From Methylomonas sp. 11b (GTDB lineage Bacteria > Pseudomonadota > Gammaproteobacteria > Methylococcales > Methylomonadaceae), in the NCBI RefSeq assembly GCF_000515215.1, contig NZ_KI911557.1, positions 5,265,741 through 5,329,740 of the forward strand: a stretch of 64,000 nucleotides of DNA, given 5' to 3'. Within the stretch, counting starts at the first letter, position 1; every line of letters begins with the position of its first letter. The translations under genes were made by a program, and so were the position numbers. Of the stretch, positions 37,521 to 47,660 are shown one piece after another. The notes beneath the pieces were generated by a model. That model was given only the letters and a program-made list of their open reading frames with translations, was not told the origin of the DNA and ran no database searches.

Positions 37521-38867
37521 ATGGAGAACTTGATAGACCAAGCGTGGGTACAGCAATTTATCGACTGGTGGTTAATCACCCAGGAAAATTTGCAGGAAGT
37601 ACCCTGGTGGCAATTCAACGAATGGTTGTCGCGCTTTGTGTTTTATTATCCGCTACTCATGGCCTATGTCTGGATGTTGGGGGGCATGATTTATTACTTT
37701 CGTTGGGAGCGGAATCGCGGCAATGTTTTGTCCGATCTGCCCGAGTTGTCCGAATATCCGTCCGTATCGATTCTGATCCCTTGTTATAACGAGGGCGAGA
37801 ACGTCCGGGAGACCATCGAATACTTGCTGCATCAGCAATATCCCAATTATGAAATCATCGCGATTAACGACGGCAGCAAGGACAACACGCTGGAGATTTT
37901 GCATGAGTTGGCCGACCAGCACCCTAAAATTCGGGTGGTCAATTTGGCCAGCAATCAAGGTAAGGCGGTGGGTTTACGTACCGCAGCATTATTAGCCAAT
38001 AGCGAAATTTTGATCGGTATCGACGGCGATGCCTTACTGGCGCCGAATGCCACGGCCTGGATCGTCCGACATTTTCTGGAAGATCCACATGTCGGCGCGG
38101 TAACCGGCAATCCACGTATCCGCAACCGTTCCACCTTGTTGGGCAAGATTCAGGTGGGGGAGTTTTCCGCCATCGTCGGTATGATCAAGCGGGCGCAGCG
38201 TTCCTATGGTCATGTGTTTACCATTTCCGGGGTGATTGCCGGATTTAGAAAAACCGCGTTGCACGATGTCGGCTATTGGAGTCCGGATATGGTGACCGAG
38301 GACATCGACATCAGCTGGAAATTGCAGCTGGCCGGCTGGGCGATTCGGTTTGAGCCGAATGCCTTGTGCTGGGTATTGATGCCGGAGACGCTAAACGGCT
38401 TGTGGAAGCAGCGTAGTCGCTGGGCGCAGGGCGGGGTCGAGGTGTTGTTACGTTATTTCCGGGCGCTGTTTAGCTGGCGTTCGCGTGGTATGTGGCTGCT
38501 GTATCTGGAATGCTGTATCAGCCTGACCTGGGCGTTTCTGGTGGTGGCGATGCTGGCGCTGGTGCCGTTCGAGTGGCTTAGCAGCGAACCTCAGGATGCT
38601 TTGGAGGATTTGTCGCCGCATTGGACCAGTATGTTGTTGTGCGTCACCTGTTTGATTCAGTTCGCGGTCAGTTTGACCATCGATTCCAGTTATGAGCGCA
38701 AAAGCGGCGGCTCCGCGCAGCATTACTACTGGATGATCTGGTATCCGATTATCTACTGGCTGATCAACGTTGGCACCACGATTAACGGTTGCATCAAGGC
38801 GTTACGCAAAAAGCGCGGCCAGCGTGCGGTGTGGGTGACTTTGGATAGAGGCCTGAGGCAAAAATGA
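37521..38867 (+). CDS. pgaC: Poly-beta-1,6-N-acetyl-D-glucosamine synthase PgaC
   Basis: A 448-residue processive family 2 glycosyltransferase in the inner membrane. One or two N-terminal helices precede the catalytic domain (VSILIPCYNEGENV, IDGDALLAPNA, TEDIDISWKLQ, the QRSRWAQGG priming motif). More helices follow at the C-terminus. It polymerises UDP-GlcNAc into the chain that PgaB deacetylates. It shares a 4-base overlap with pgaD, so the three genes form one operon. In relatives, activity depends on cyclic-di-GMP binding to PgaC/PgaD. Confidence 0.95.
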   Translation: MENLIDQAWVQQFIDWWLITQENLQEVPWWQFNEWLSRFVFYYPLLMAYVWMLGGMIYYFRWERNRGNVLSDLPELSEYPSVSILIPCYNEGENVRETIEYLLHQQYPNYEIIAINDGSKDNTLEILHELADQHPKIRVVNLASNQGKAVGLRTAALLANSEILIGIDGDALLAPNATAWIVRHFLEDPHVGAVTGNPRIRNRSTLLGKIQVGEFSAIVGMIKRAQRSYGHVFTISGVIAGFRKTALHDVGYWSPDMVTEDIDISWKLQLAGWAIRFEPNALCWVLMPETLNGLWKQRSRWAQGGVEVLLRYFRALFSWRSRGMWLLYLECCISLTWAFLVVAMLALVPFEWLSSEPQDALEDLSPHWTSMLLCVTCLIQFAVSLTIDSSYERKSGGSAQHYYWMIWYPIIYWLINVGTTINGCIKALRKKRGQRAVWVTLDRGLRQK

Positions 38868-39301
38868 AAGACATCATCATCAACCAACCGCATTTGCAAA
38901 GTTTCCAACAAAAATGCGGTTCGGCGTTTATGTCGCTATTAAGCTGGATACTTTGGCTGTACTTTTTGTGGCCCTTGTTTACGCTCAGTGCCTGGCTGAT
39001 GGGTTTGAAAAGCTTGTCCGACGAGATTCGCTGGTTCGGCGGGTATAAAACGCTGTTGGAATTATTGCAGTTGTACGGCGAGATTGTGGTGATCATTGCC
39101 GGTATCTGGTTGTTTTGGACCTTGTATTTGTCCTGGCTGCATTCCAGCGTCGCGCCGAAGCGCACCGCCCCCGTAACGGATCAACAGTTGGCGGTCGCGT
39201 TTAAAGTCGATGAGACCCTGGTAACGGCGGCGCGAGCCAGCAAGAAAGTAACGGTACACTTCGATAATCACGCGGTGATTACCGATATAGATTCACAGTA
39301 G
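38864..39301 (+). CDS. pgaD: PgaD, poly-GlcNAc synthase accessory subunit
   Basis: A 145-residue protein with two strong membrane helices (about 23-48 and 68-92) and a cytoplasmic tail, the usual PgaD layout. It overlaps pgaC by four bases (ATGA), and its position decides the call because the family is poorly conserved. With PgaC it forms the c-di-GMP-responsive synthase. Confidence 0.85.
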   Translation: MKDIIINQPHLQSFQQKCGSAFMSLLSWILWLYFLWPLFTLSAWLMGLKSLSDEIRWFGGYKTLLELLQLYGEIVVIIAGIWLFWTLYLSWLHSSVAPKRTAPVTDQQLAVAFKVDETLVTAARASKKVTVHFDNHAVITDIDSQ

Positions 39302-39379
39302 TCGGGATTGCTTGGTCGCGGTTCTGCTTTTCGCAGTGTTGATGTTACACTGCGCTAGGCGTAATCAAGGACTTATTTT

Positions 39380-39904
39380 ATGCAACTTGCAATCACAGTG
39401 TTGGGCAACAAGTCCAACGGTTTTATCGCGGAAATCCTGTCGGCGCTGAGTGCCTGTCAATGCAGCGTGGTGGAGCTGCGGACGTCCAATCTGACGCAAA
39501 TCACTGCGGCTTACGTGCTGATTGCCGGCAATTGGAATCATATTGCCAAGCTGGAAGGCATGCTGGAAGCGATAAAAATTCGATTCGAAATTCAGATGAG
39601 TTTTTTACGGCCGGATGAAATGCCGCCGGTATTGGAGGGGGTTCCTTATACTTTAGAAACCATTTCCATGGATAAGAACGACGTGCTGTTCGCGGTCACA
39701 TCGTTTTTGTTGGAAAGAGGCATTTGTATTGAAGAAGTCACGGCCAGCCGCCATCAAGCGGCATTTTTTAACACACCGGTGTTTTCCACAAAATATGTAT
39801 TGCTGGTGCCGCCGGAAGTACGAATTTTATCGCTGCGTGAAGAATTTCTGGATTTTTGCGACAGTTTGAATATCGACGCTATTCTTGAACCCATCAAAAG
39901 GTGA
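39380..39904 (+). CDS. gcvR: GcvR-like ACT-domain regulator
   Basis: A 174-residue protein of two ACT domains in tandem (roughly 1-80 and 90-170; the first opens LAITVLGNKSNGFIAEILSAL). This is the architecture of GcvR, which binds glycine and blocks the activator GcvA of the glycine-cleavage genes. It lies directly before a BCP-type peroxiredoxin gene, 4 bases apart, the same gene order as gcvR-bcp in Escherichia coli. No gcvA gene is visible in the window. Confidence 0.75.
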   Translation: MQLAITVLGNKSNGFIAEILSALSACQCSVVELRTSNLTQITAAYVLIAGNWNHIAKLEGMLEAIKIRFEIQMSFLRPDEMPPVLEGVPYTLETISMDKNDVLFAVTSFLLERGICIEEVTASRHQAAFFNTPVFSTKYVLLVPPEVRILSLREEFLDFCDSLNIDAILEPIKR

Positions 39905-39908
39905 TCTG

Positions 39909-40379
39909 ATGACTTTAGCCACTCTCGGCTCCGCCGTTCCCGATTTCGAAATTGCCGCTACCGGTGAAAAAACCGTCAAACTGAGCGATTATCGCGGCAA
40001 AAAAGTCGTTTTATATTTTTATCCCAAGGACAACACCCCCGGCTGTACCCAGGAAGGTCAAGGCTTTAGGGATAATATCGAACAGTTCAATCAATTAAAT
40101 GCCGTTATTCTCGGTGTATCGCGTGACAGCGTGAAAATGCACGAAGGCTTTAAATGCAAACAGGAGTTTCCGTTCGATTTGCTATCTGACCAGGATGAGA
40201 GCCTTTGCAATTTATTTGATGTCATCAAAATGAAAAGCATGTACGGCAAGCAAGTGCGAGGCATAGAGCGCAGCACTTTCGTAATCGACGAAGACGGCGT
40301 GTTGGTCAAGGAATGGCGCAAGGTCCAAGTTAAAACCCACATCGCCGAAGTGTTGGATTATTTGCAATCGGCCGTTTAA
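39909..40379 (+). CDS. bcp: BCP/PrxQ-type thiol peroxidase
   Basis: A 156-residue AhpC-TSA/peroxiredoxin-fold protein. The start is the ATG at 39909 with AAGGTGA five bases upstream; the upstream in-frame TTG would overlap gcvR. The peroxidatic cysteine is in DNTPGCTQEGQGF, followed by VILGVSRDSVKMHEGFK. The usual PrxQ resolving cysteine five residues later is glutamine-rich sequence instead, so resolution must use another thiol. It reduces H2O2 and organic peroxides in the cytoplasm. Confidence 0.9.
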   Translation: MTLATLGSAVPDFEIAATGEKTVKLSDYRGKKVVLYFYPKDNTPGCTQEGQGFRDNIEQFNQLNAVILGVSRDSVKMHEGFKCKQEFPFDLLSDQDESLCNLFDVIKMKSMYGKQVRGIERSTFVIDEDGVLVKEWRKVQVKTHIAEVLDYLQSAV

Positions 40380-40461
40380 TAGACCGGTGCCAGTCCATTC
40401 CTATTGATCATGCTCTTCACTTAGCGTCAGACTAAGCAAACGACAGTCTAAGAATCCTGTT

Positions 40462-40484
40462 TTGCCTTACGCTGGCTAAGGCAA
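40462..40484 (+). terminator. Hairpin after bcp
   Basis: TTGCCTTA (40462-40469) and TAAGGCAA (40477-40484) form a perfect 8-bp stem with a 7-base loop, followed by only two T. It is a possible weak terminator before oadGAB. Confidence 0.45.
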
Positions 40485-40568
40485 TTAAACCCTTCGCCCC
40501 GCTCAGGATTGTTTAATCCGGCGGTTTTGGCGATAATGAACTCAGTTTTAATCATTTGGACGAAACAC

Positions 40569-40808
40569 ATGAACGAAATGCTGTCCTCAGGGATTGAGCT
40601 GATGTTAATAGGCATGGGTATGGTCTACGCATTTTTAGCCATGTTGATTGTGGCAATCAATGTGATGTCTAAACTGGTACGCCGCTATTTTCCGGAAATG
40701 CCTGCCAAGTTTTCGGATCAACCTGTCGTGGCAGGGAACGATAAGGCAGTAATCGCTGCTATTACCGCCGCTGTACATCAATACCGCAAAAAACATAAAC
40801 ACGGATAA
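40569..40808 (+). CDS. oadG: Oxaloacetate decarboxylase gamma subunit (OadG family)
   Basis: I start at the ATG at 40569 (MNEMLSSGIELMLIGMGMVY), giving 79 residues; the longer ORF from 40509 adds an unsupported extension. One membrane helix (ELMLIGMGMVYAFLAMLIVAINVM) and a polar tail ending HQYRKKHKHG fit OadG, which holds the alpha and beta subunits together and binds Zn. Position just before oadA and the typical length support the call. Confidence 0.85.
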   Translation: MNEMLSSGIELMLIGMGMVYAFLAMLIVAINVMSKLVRRYFPEMPAKFSDQPVVAGNDKAVIAAITAAVHQYRKKHKHG

Positions 40809-40861
40809 TCATACCCACAAGGTAGCAGTAATCGACCCAAAAACGTCTTTAGGAGAAAAGA

Positions 40862-42667
40862 GTGGAAAAGGTAAATAAGCCCCTAGGAATTACTGAGGTG
40901 GTATTACGTGACGCCCATCAGTCAATTCTGGCGACCCGGCTACGTATCGAAGACATGCTGCCGATTTGCGAGCAGCTTGATCAAATCGGATACTGGTCTA
41001 TCGAGTCTTGGGGAGGCGCCACCTTTGATGCCTGCATTCGCTATTTGGGCGAAGATCCTTGGGAGCGTTTACGTCTGTTGAAAAAAGCCATGCCCAAAAC
41101 CCCGCAGCAAATGCTGTTCCGTGGCCAGAATATTTTAGGCTACCGGCATTATGCCGACGATGTGGTCGACAAATTTGTCGAACGGTGCGTGGTCAACGGT
41201 ATAGACGTATTTCGGATTTTCGATGCGATGAACGATATGCGTAATATCGAACGTGCGATTAAAGCCGTGCTACATACCGATGCCCATGCTCAAGGTACCA
41301 TTTCGTACACCACCAGCCCGGTGCACACGATCAAGAAATGGGTCGAGCAAGGCAAGCAAATCGAGGACATGGGTGCGCATTCTATCTGCATCAAAGATAT
41401 GGCCGGATTGCTGACGCCTTACGATGCTTACGAGCTGATCAGCAAGCTGAAAAAAGCCGTGGCGATTCCGATTCATATGCAATGCCATGCCACCACGGGT
41501 TTGAGTGTGGGTACGTATATCAAGGCCATCGAAGCAGGTGTAGATAATCTCGATACGGCGATCTCGTCGCTGAGTATGACCTACGGTCACAGCCCTACCG
41601 AAACCATCGTGGCTGCAATGGCCGGCCAAAAACGCGAAACCGGGCTGGATTTAATCAAGCTGGAAAAAATCGCCGCTTATTTCCGCGAAGTCCGCAAAAA
41701 ATATGCACAATTTGAAGGCAGCCTGAAAGGCGTCGATGGCCGGATTTTGGTCTCGCAAGTGCCGGGCGGCATGCTCACCAACATGGAAAGTCAATTGCGC
41801 GAGCAGGGCGCCGCTGATCGTTTCGATGCGGTGATGCAGGAAATTCCGTTGGTGCGTAAAGATCTGGGATATATCCCTCTGGTCACGCCCACCTCGCAAA
41901 TTGTCGGCACCCAGGCAGTGTTGAACGTACTGGCCGGCGAGCGGTATAAAACCATCAGCAAGGAAACCGCCGGTGTGCTGAAAGGCGAATACGGGGCTAC
42001 GCCAGCACCTGTTGATAAAGCATTACAGGCCCGCGTTTTGAATGGCGCTGAGCCGATTACGTGCCGACCAGCCGATTTGCTGGAAGCCGAGATGGACAAA
42101 CTGATTGCCGAAGTAAAAGCCAAAGCCGAGGCAGAAGGTGTGAAGCTGGCAGATAGTGTTGAAGAAGATGCTCTTATCGATGGCTTGTTTGCGCAAATTG
42201 GCTGGAAGTTCATTCAAAACCGCGGTAACCCGGGGGCTTTTGAACCTGTGCCGGGGGCTGAGAGCGTGGCAGCGGCGGTGCCCGCAGTTGCTCAGAAACC
42301 CGGCGTCGCTGAGACTTATACCGTTAATGTCGATGGTAAAAACTATCACGTAGCCGTGGCGCCAGGTGGTGCCGACTTAGTTGTTAAACCGGTTACAGTG
42401 CAGTCCGTTTTGGACAGCGGCCCCATGTTGGCAGCGACCGCGCCTATCGTTAGTGGCAGTGGCTTTGTGGAATCGCCGCTGGCCGGCGTGGTGCTTAAAG
42501 TCAATGTCAATGTCGGTTCCCATCTCTCCGAAGGCGATGTGGTTTTGATTATGGAAGCGATGAAAATGGAAACTGAGATCCGCGCCAAAGTCGCCGGTAT
42601 CGTCAGCGCGGTAAACGTCCGTCAGGGCGATTCCGTGGCGGTCGGCGATGTATTGGTCACCTTGTAA
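40862..42667 (+). CDS. oadA: Oxaloacetate decarboxylase alpha subunit
   Basis: A 601-residue biotin enzyme. The N-terminal carboxyltransferase domain opens [20 protein letters not shown] and has [15 protein letters not shown] and the metal-binding [11 protein letters not shown]. The C-terminal biotinyl domain has the attachment lysine in [11 protein letters not shown] linker rich in A, P and E joins them. It moves the carboxylate of oxaloacetate to biotin; OadB then decarboxylates it and pumps Na+. Pyruvate carboxylase B subunits look alike, but the oadG and oadB neighbours decide. Its role may be to balance C4 acids from the serine cycle. Confidence 0.92.
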   Translation: MEKVNKPLGITEVVLRDAHQSILATRLRIEDMLPICEQLDQIGYWSIESWGGATFDACIRYLGEDPWERLRLLKKAMPKTPQQMLFRGQNILGYRHYADDVVDKFVERCVVNGIDVFRIFDAMNDMRNIERAIKAVLHTDAHAQGTISYTTSPVHTIKKWVEQGKQIEDMGAHSICIKDMAGLLTPYDAYELISKLKKAVAIPIHMQCHATTGLSVGTYIKAIEAGVDNLDTAISSLSMTYGHSPTETIVAAMAGQKRETGLDLIKLEKIAAYFREVRKKYAQFEGSLKGVDGRILVSQVPGGMLTNMESQLREQGAADRFDAVMQEIPLVRKDLGYIPLVTPTSQIVGTQAVLNVLAGERYKTISKETAGVLKGEYGATPAPVDKALQARVLNGAEPITCRPADLLEAEMDKLIAEVKAKAEAEGVKLADSVEEDALIDGLFAQIGWKFIQNRGNPGAFEPVPGAESVAAAVPAVAQKPGVAETYTVNVDGKNYHVAVAPGGADLVVKPVTVQSVLDSGPMLAATAPIVSGSGFVESPLAGVVLKVNVNVGSHLSEGDVVLIMEAMKMETEIRAKVAGIVSAVNVRQGDSVAVGDVLVTL

Positions 42668-42811
42668 TAATTCTTATCGTTAAAAAGTAGTCTTGGTCTT
42701 ATAGCTTGGGGCCGAGATCTAAGTAATCCTCTGATCAGCTATTCGCGCCACGCTGCTGGCTGGCGCGGGTATCAGTGATTCTGATCAAACAACCGATTTA
42801 ATACATACTCC

Positions 42812-43939
42812 ATGGAAAATCTTAGACTGTTGTGGGAAAGCACGGGTATTTATAACGTTACCGGGCCGCAAGTCATTATGATGGCGGTGGGTTTTTTATT
42901 GTTGTATCTGGCTATCAAGAAAGGCTTTGAGCCTTTACTGTTATTACCCATAGGCTTTGGTGCGGTGCTGAGTAATATCCCGGTTGCCGGCATGATAGAC
43001 GAGGGCGGTATCCTCTACTATATGTATGGCGGTATCAAGGCCGGCATATTCCCGCTGCTGATTTTTATGGGTGTCGGAGCGATGACCGATTTCGGACCGA
43101 TGCTTGCCAATCCCAAAACCCTGTTTTTGGGCGCCGCTGCGCAATTCGGTATTTTTGCGACTCTATTCGGCGCTCTGGCGTTAAATGCGGTTCCGGGCAT
43201 GGATTTCACGCTTAAGCAAGCCGCAGCCATTGCCATCATCGGCGGTGCCGACGGCCCGACAGCGATCTATGTAGCGTCCAAATTGGCCCCTGAATTGTTG
43301 GGGGCGATTGCCGTGGCGGCTTACTCTTACATGGCATTGGTGCCCTTGATTCAACCGCCCATCATGCGCGCATTGACTAGCGAGCAAGAACGGCGGATAG
43401 AAATGCAGCAGCTCAGAGTAGTCAGCAAGGCGGAGAAAATCGTTTTTCCATTAATGCTGCTGGTTTTGACCGCTATGTTGCTGCCGTCGGCGGCACCGCT
43501 GGTCGGCATGTTTTGCTTGGGTAATCTGATGAATGCCAGCGGCGTGGTGGACAGGTTGAGCAAAACCGCGCAGAACGAATTGATCAATATCGTCACGATC
43601 TTTCTGGGTTTGTCGGTTGGCTCCAAGCTGAGCGCCGAGGCGTTTTTAAAAATGGAGACACTGGGTATTTTAGGCCTGGGCGCAGTCGCTTTTTCTATCG
43701 GTACCGCCAGTGGCGTAATAATGGCAAAAATTATGAATCGTTTCAGCAGTACGCCGATTAATCCTTTAATTGGCGCTGCCGGTGTTTCCGCCGTGCCGAT
43801 GGCAGCCAGGGTAGCCAATAAAATAGGCTTGGAAAGCAACCCGCATAACTTTTTGTTAATGCACGCCATGGGACCCAACGTAGCGGGTGTGATCGGCTCC
43901 GCCGTGGCCGCGGGCGTGTTGTTGAGTTTGGTGCGTTAA
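42812..43939 (+). CDS. oadB: Oxaloacetate decarboxylase beta subunit, Na+ pump
   Basis: A 375-residue inner-membrane protein with about nine hydrophobic helices. It has the conserved [19 protein letters not shown], whose aspartate binds Na+ in characterised OadB proteins, and the C-terminal [16 protein letters not shown] and [16 protein letters not shown]. It couples decarboxylation of carboxybiotin to Na+ export. A 24-base hairpin (CGCGCCA...TGGCGCG, 42744-42767) lies in the 144-base gap after oadA, so oadB may be expressed at a different level. Confidence 0.93.
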   Translation: MENLRLLWESTGIYNVTGPQVIMMAVGFLLLYLAIKKGFEPLLLLPIGFGAVLSNIPVAGMIDEGGILYYMYGGIKAGIFPLLIFMGVGAMTDFGPMLANPKTLFLGAAAQFGIFATLFGALALNAVPGMDFTLKQAAAIAIIGGADGPTAIYVASKLAPELLGAIAVAAYSYMALVPLIQPPIMRALTSEQERRIEMQQLRVVSKAEKIVFPLMLLVLTAMLLPSAAPLVGMFCLGNLMNASGVVDRLSKTAQNELINIVTIFLGLSVGSKLSAEAFLKMETLGILGLGAVAFSIGTASGVIMAKIMNRFSSTPINPLIGAAGVSAVPMAARVANKIGLESNPHNFLLMHAMGPNVAGVIGSAVAAGVLLSLVR

Positions 43940-43953
43940 CACTAAGACTCTGT

Positions 43954-45195
43954 ATGAGTGCTCAGTCAGCCAAGGATAAGCCTATCAAGGTACTTTGGCT
44001 GACATCAAGTTATCCTCGCAGTAAAGACGACAGTGCTTCGGTTTTCTTGCGCTATTTAGCGGAAGCCCTGGCCAACCAGAAAGTTAGTCTTCATATCCTT
44101 TCCCCTGATCATCCGGAAGTCCAAGCCACTACGCAACCTGACGGTATAGTCTGCCAGCATTTTCGCTATTTTTGGCCGCGTAAGCTACAAATGTTAGCCT
44201 ACGGTTCGGGGATTTTACCCAACTTGCGGGCGGCGCCATGCCTGTTTTTGCAGGTGCCTTTTTTCATTATGTCCATGACTGTGACTGCGGCCTGGATTAT
44301 GGTTGTCCAGCGGCCGTCGTTGATACACGCCCACTGGATTTTTCCGCAAGGCACAGTGGCGGTATTGTTAAGTAAATTATTTAGGGTGTCAGCAATCGTT
44401 ACTGCGCACGGTGGTGACGCCTTTGCATTGAAGGGGGTTTTTGTCGGAGCTATAAAACGTTGGACCGTCAAAAATTGCTCGGCATGGACCAGCAATACTA
44501 GTGCAACTTCCGCTGCTGTAGGTTCTGATCTACCCAAACCACAGATAATTCCGATGGGCATTGACTGCAAGAAATTTGCAGGCGCAGATTGCGAAAGAAC
44601 GCTGATGGGAAATGGCCCGAAAAAACTAGTGCTGTTGTTTGTCGGACGTTTAGTGGAAAAAAAGGGTGTAGCCGATTTACTGGGAGCCTATGTGTTGCTA
44701 CCAGAGATATTACGAAAACAAACTGAATTGTGGATTATCGGTGACGGATATGAGCGTAAAAAACTCGAAAGCTTGGCGAGGAACATTCAACACGTAAATT
44801 CGATTCGTTTTTTGGGGCGTATTCCGAACCAGCAGTTGCCTGGGTACTACGCTGCTGCCGATATTTTTATTGCACCGTCCATTATCGATATCCAAGGCGA
44901 TACTGAAGGTCAAGGGGTAATGTTATTGGAAGCGATGGCGAGCGGCTTACCGATCATTACAACTAATGTCGGCGGAATTAGCTCTGTCATAGCTCATGGA
45001 GAAACTGGGCTGTTGGTAAATCCAGGCAAACCTATTGAAATTGCCGCCGCCATTGAAAAACTACTTAACGATAAAAATTTCCGAGAGACCTTGAGCATAA
45101 AGGCATGCAAAGCTGCACAAGATTACGATTGGCTAACAATCTCTAGTAAATTCGTTAATTTATACAGAGAGTCAAATTCGATACGAGACAAATGA
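43954..45195 (+). CDS. Family 4 glycosyltransferase
   Basis: A 413-residue GT-B enzyme. The N-terminal domain includes VLWLTSSYPRSKDDSASVFLRYL and LIHAHWIFPQGTVAV. The C-terminal donor-binding domain has LLFVGRLVEKKGVADLL, EGQGVMLLEAMASGLPIITTNVGG and GETGLLVNPG, with the E-x7-E motif. It should add a hexose from a nucleotide sugar during polysaccharide or LPS assembly. It follows oadB by 14 bases but starts a different functional block, and it overlaps the next gene by four bases. Confidence 0.85.
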   Translation: MSAQSAKDKPIKVLWLTSSYPRSKDDSASVFLRYLAEALANQKVSLHILSPDHPEVQATTQPDGIVCQHFRYFWPRKLQMLAYGSGILPNLRAAPCLFLQVPFFIMSMTVTAAWIMVVQRPSLIHAHWIFPQGTVAVLLSKLFRVSAIVTAHGGDAFALKGVFVGAIKRWTVKNCSAWTSNTSATSAAVGSDLPKPQIIPMGIDCKKFAGADCERTLMGNGPKKLVLLFVGRLVEKKGVADLLGAYVLLPEILRKQTELWIIGDGYERKKLESLARNIQHVNSIRFLGRIPNQQLPGYYAAADIFIAPSIIDIQGDTEGQGVMLLEAMASGLPIITTNVGGISSVIAHGETGLLVNPGKPIEIAAAIEKLLNDKNFRETLSIKACKAAQDYDWLTISSKFVNLYRESNSIRDK

Positions 45196-46154
45196 GTTTT
45201 GAAGTTAAGGAAAGTGTCAAAGCTGAGATAGCTTGCGTAATAGTCACATACAATCCAGATAGAAATATATTTTATTCGGTGATTTCACAATTGTTGAAGT
45301 CGCATGTATCTATATATATTGTAGATAATTGGTATTCCAATGAGTCGACTGGTTATGTAAGGGAATTGGCTAAACAGCACTCTGATCGGATTAGGTTGAT
45401 TTGTTTGGAAACAAACTACGGTATTGCCAAAGCCTTAAATATTGGGGTCGATCAAGCGATAAAGGATAGTCATAAATACGCGCTTTTGTTAGATCAGGAT
45501 AGTATCCCACAGGATGGTTTGCTTGAGGAAATGCTAGGCACAGCAAATCTGCTTTCGAAGACTGAGCCGCAAACAGCGGCGGTTGGTCCACGCTTGTACG
45601 ACCCTAGATCAAATAGTTATGCCAAGTTTGCTTTGCTTAAATGGGGTGTTTGGAAAAAAATTGGGTGTGAAACTAATTTAGGAAATCTAATTAAATGTGA
45701 ATTTCTTAATTCGTCGGGTAGTCTTATTTTTTTAAGGCACTGGGAAACTATCGGCTCTTTTTATGAAAATTTTTTTATAGACCACGTGGAAACAGAGTGG
45801 TATATGAGGGTTAGATATTTAGGATTTAAATGCTACGGTTTATGTAGCAAAAGCCATCTGATACATTATATGGGTGATAAAGTATGTCGTTATTGGTTTT
45901 TCGGTTGGCGCAATATGCCGCATAGGTCCCCGGAAAGACACTATACAATAGTAAGAAACGCCATTTGGCTATGGAAGTTTGAACATGTGCCATTTTCTTG
46001 GATTCTTAATGCTTCATTGAAAATTATATTTACATTTTTATATTTTTGTATTTTTGATGGAAATGGAAAAATGCAAGCAAAATATATATTGACTGGGATT
46101 AGGGATGGACTGAAAAAAAACTCGCGTTTTTTTGATAATACGCACGATTTATGA
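45192..46154 (+). CDS. Family 2 glycosyltransferase, rhamnosyltransferase-like
   Basis: A 320-residue GT-A enzyme with the opening ACVIVTYNPDRNIF, a DXD-like ALLLDQDSIP, and the later FFIDHVETEWYMRVRYLGFKC typical of O-antigen rhamnosyltransferases. It overlaps the GT4 gene by four bases. From here to about 54.2 kb the DNA is strongly AT-rich, so the cluster was probably transferred from another organism. The donor sugar is not predictable with confidence. Confidence 0.85.
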   Translation: MSFEVKESVKAEIACVIVTYNPDRNIFYSVISQLLKSHVSIYIVDNWYSNESTGYVRELAKQHSDRIRLICLETNYGIAKALNIGVDQAIKDSHKYALLLDQDSIPQDGLLEEMLGTANLLSKTEPQTAAVGPRLYDPRSNSYAKFALLKWGVWKKIGCETNLGNLIKCEFLNSSGSLIFLRHWETIGSFYENFFIDHVETEWYMRVRYLGFKCYGLCSKSHLIHYMGDKVCRYWFFGWRNMPHRSPERHYTIVRNAIWLWKFEHVPFSWILNASLKIIFTFLYFCIFDGNGKMQAKYILTGIRDGLKKNSRFFDNTHDL

Positions 46155-46198
46155 GTAATTTTTAGTATGCCCTATAAATTTACTGCTTAATAGCATGC

Positions 46199-47089
46199 TC
46201 AATTTATTGAATGGTCAGTTTTAAATGGGCTGTTTTTAAAGTAATGGGCTGAGTCGGAAGTGAACGCAGAATTGTCAATTAAATCGCCTTGACTAGTTTT
46301 TTGAGCTACAACCAAAATATGTAACGGTTCAATAGCTTCAGCCGCTATAATCTTTAATTGCATGTAGTCAATGAGTTTAACGGCAAGATGGGTGTCAAAA
46401 ACATGGTGATGAAAACAGCGATTCTCAAAGTTTCGTTCAGAACGGGCCTTAAAGCAGTCTATGTCGCCAGCTTGCTGGTCACGCTCTAAGTCATGTAATG
46501 CAAGAATTTCTGGCATATGTGTAAGGTCATCTTCTCCAGTATTCGCCATAAAGTCAGAAATAAGATGTTCCATTGTGGTCACCGGTCGGCGATGATCGAA
46601 AGTGCCATCTTTGTGCGGAAGCAATACTACTAATAAGCTATTATCTTTCAATATTCTGATCCACTCAGATAATGCCAGAATTGGGTTTGCGGAATGTTCG
46701 AGCATGTGTGATGATAATAGAAAATCATAAGAATTCGATGCAATATTCGTCAAGTTGGTTGCTTCAAAAAAGAATTGCTAGCCTGGCTTTTTCTTGGGAT
46801 TAAAATAAAATGTTTGTCCGTTTTCAATAGTACCTTCCCAAGTCGTCTCGTTCATATAATTGCAATTATCAATTCGAGATGCAACAGAATAAACTGGGAA
46901 AACTTCTTTTTTCATAAATACTGAGCTCGGTCCCCCAATTTCTATGCCTATTTTACCTTTAAACGAATGCCGTAATTCTGGAAAGCACTTGGCTTGATAT
47001 AGTGATATATTAAGAAAATAAAGATAGATGGATCTTGCTAATCCAAAAAATCCTTTTTTAAGTAAAATAGCTTTAGCTTTTTTAATCAT
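46199..47089 (-). pseudogene. SAM-dependent methyltransferase gene interrupted by an amber codon
   Basis: The first part (47089-46778) reads MIKKAKAILLKKGFFGLARS... with GKIGIEIGGPSSVF and ends NPKKKPG before TAG (46780-46778). The same frame continues QFFFEATN into LTNIASNSYDFLLSSHMLEH, NPILALSEWIRILKDNSLLVV and HKDGTFDH, the methyltransferase motifs usual in polysaccharide clusters. One nonsense change separates the two halves, so the product is truncated to 103 residues. A TTG restart at 46753 could give a fragment without the SAM-binding glycines. Either an inactivated allele or a base-call error. Confidence 0.85.
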
Positions 47090-47660
47090 ATTTAGGGAAT
47101 ATCTCTAAAGATTTAAAAATCGTCAATGCCTGGACGTAACGTTGATTTTAACCAAGGAATTGATGCCTAGTTATACTTCTTGTAAAACGATAGCTTGTGT
47201 TGCATGGGGGATGACGTTCAGTAGTTGTCATTTGGCCAAGATTAGTCATGATACTAGTGTATTGGAGATTAAATTCGTAAATATTGTTTCGGTTAAGTCG
47301 TTCGGTGCCCAGAGAGGGTGGAGGCCGCCAAACAATAAGCGATTTGAATGTTTGTTAGAAAGAGATCCCTGCGTGTTCACTCTGCTGACGATTTATATAG
47401 CTTGGTGTGGGCCTGGTTCAAAAGCTGACGGACAATTCCCCAGTTGATATAGCCAGAAACGGATTAACTAATAGATCAAAGCGTTGGCCGCAGCGTTCAA
47501 AAATGGAATCTAAAAGGTCGTTTTGTTGGCTAGTCATGACTTATTATAGGATTTGCTTGGAGGAGGGGCAGTGCTTTACCTGTTATGCCTGGGTGATTGC
47601 TCAAGTTGGCTGAGGCCTATGGGTAATCCTGTTGGATTTTAGCAGAATTATTTTTAGGTG
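47090..47660. other. 571-base gap without a recognisable gene
   Basis: A 101-codon ORF (47142-47447, plus) has no ribosome site and no family resemblance. The composition is less AT-rich than the flanks. Fragments such as the frame through 47425-47530 look like decayed coding sequence, perhaps of a transposase, but I cannot name it. Confidence 0.4.

Noticed and set aside
46778..46780. Possible amber read-through or recoding in the methyltransferase
   Set aside because: A single TAG with no context for suppression; a mutation or base-call error is simpler.
47142..47447. A 101-codon plus-strand ORF in the polysaccharide gap
   Set aside because: No ribosome site, no recognisable family and a chance-like composition.
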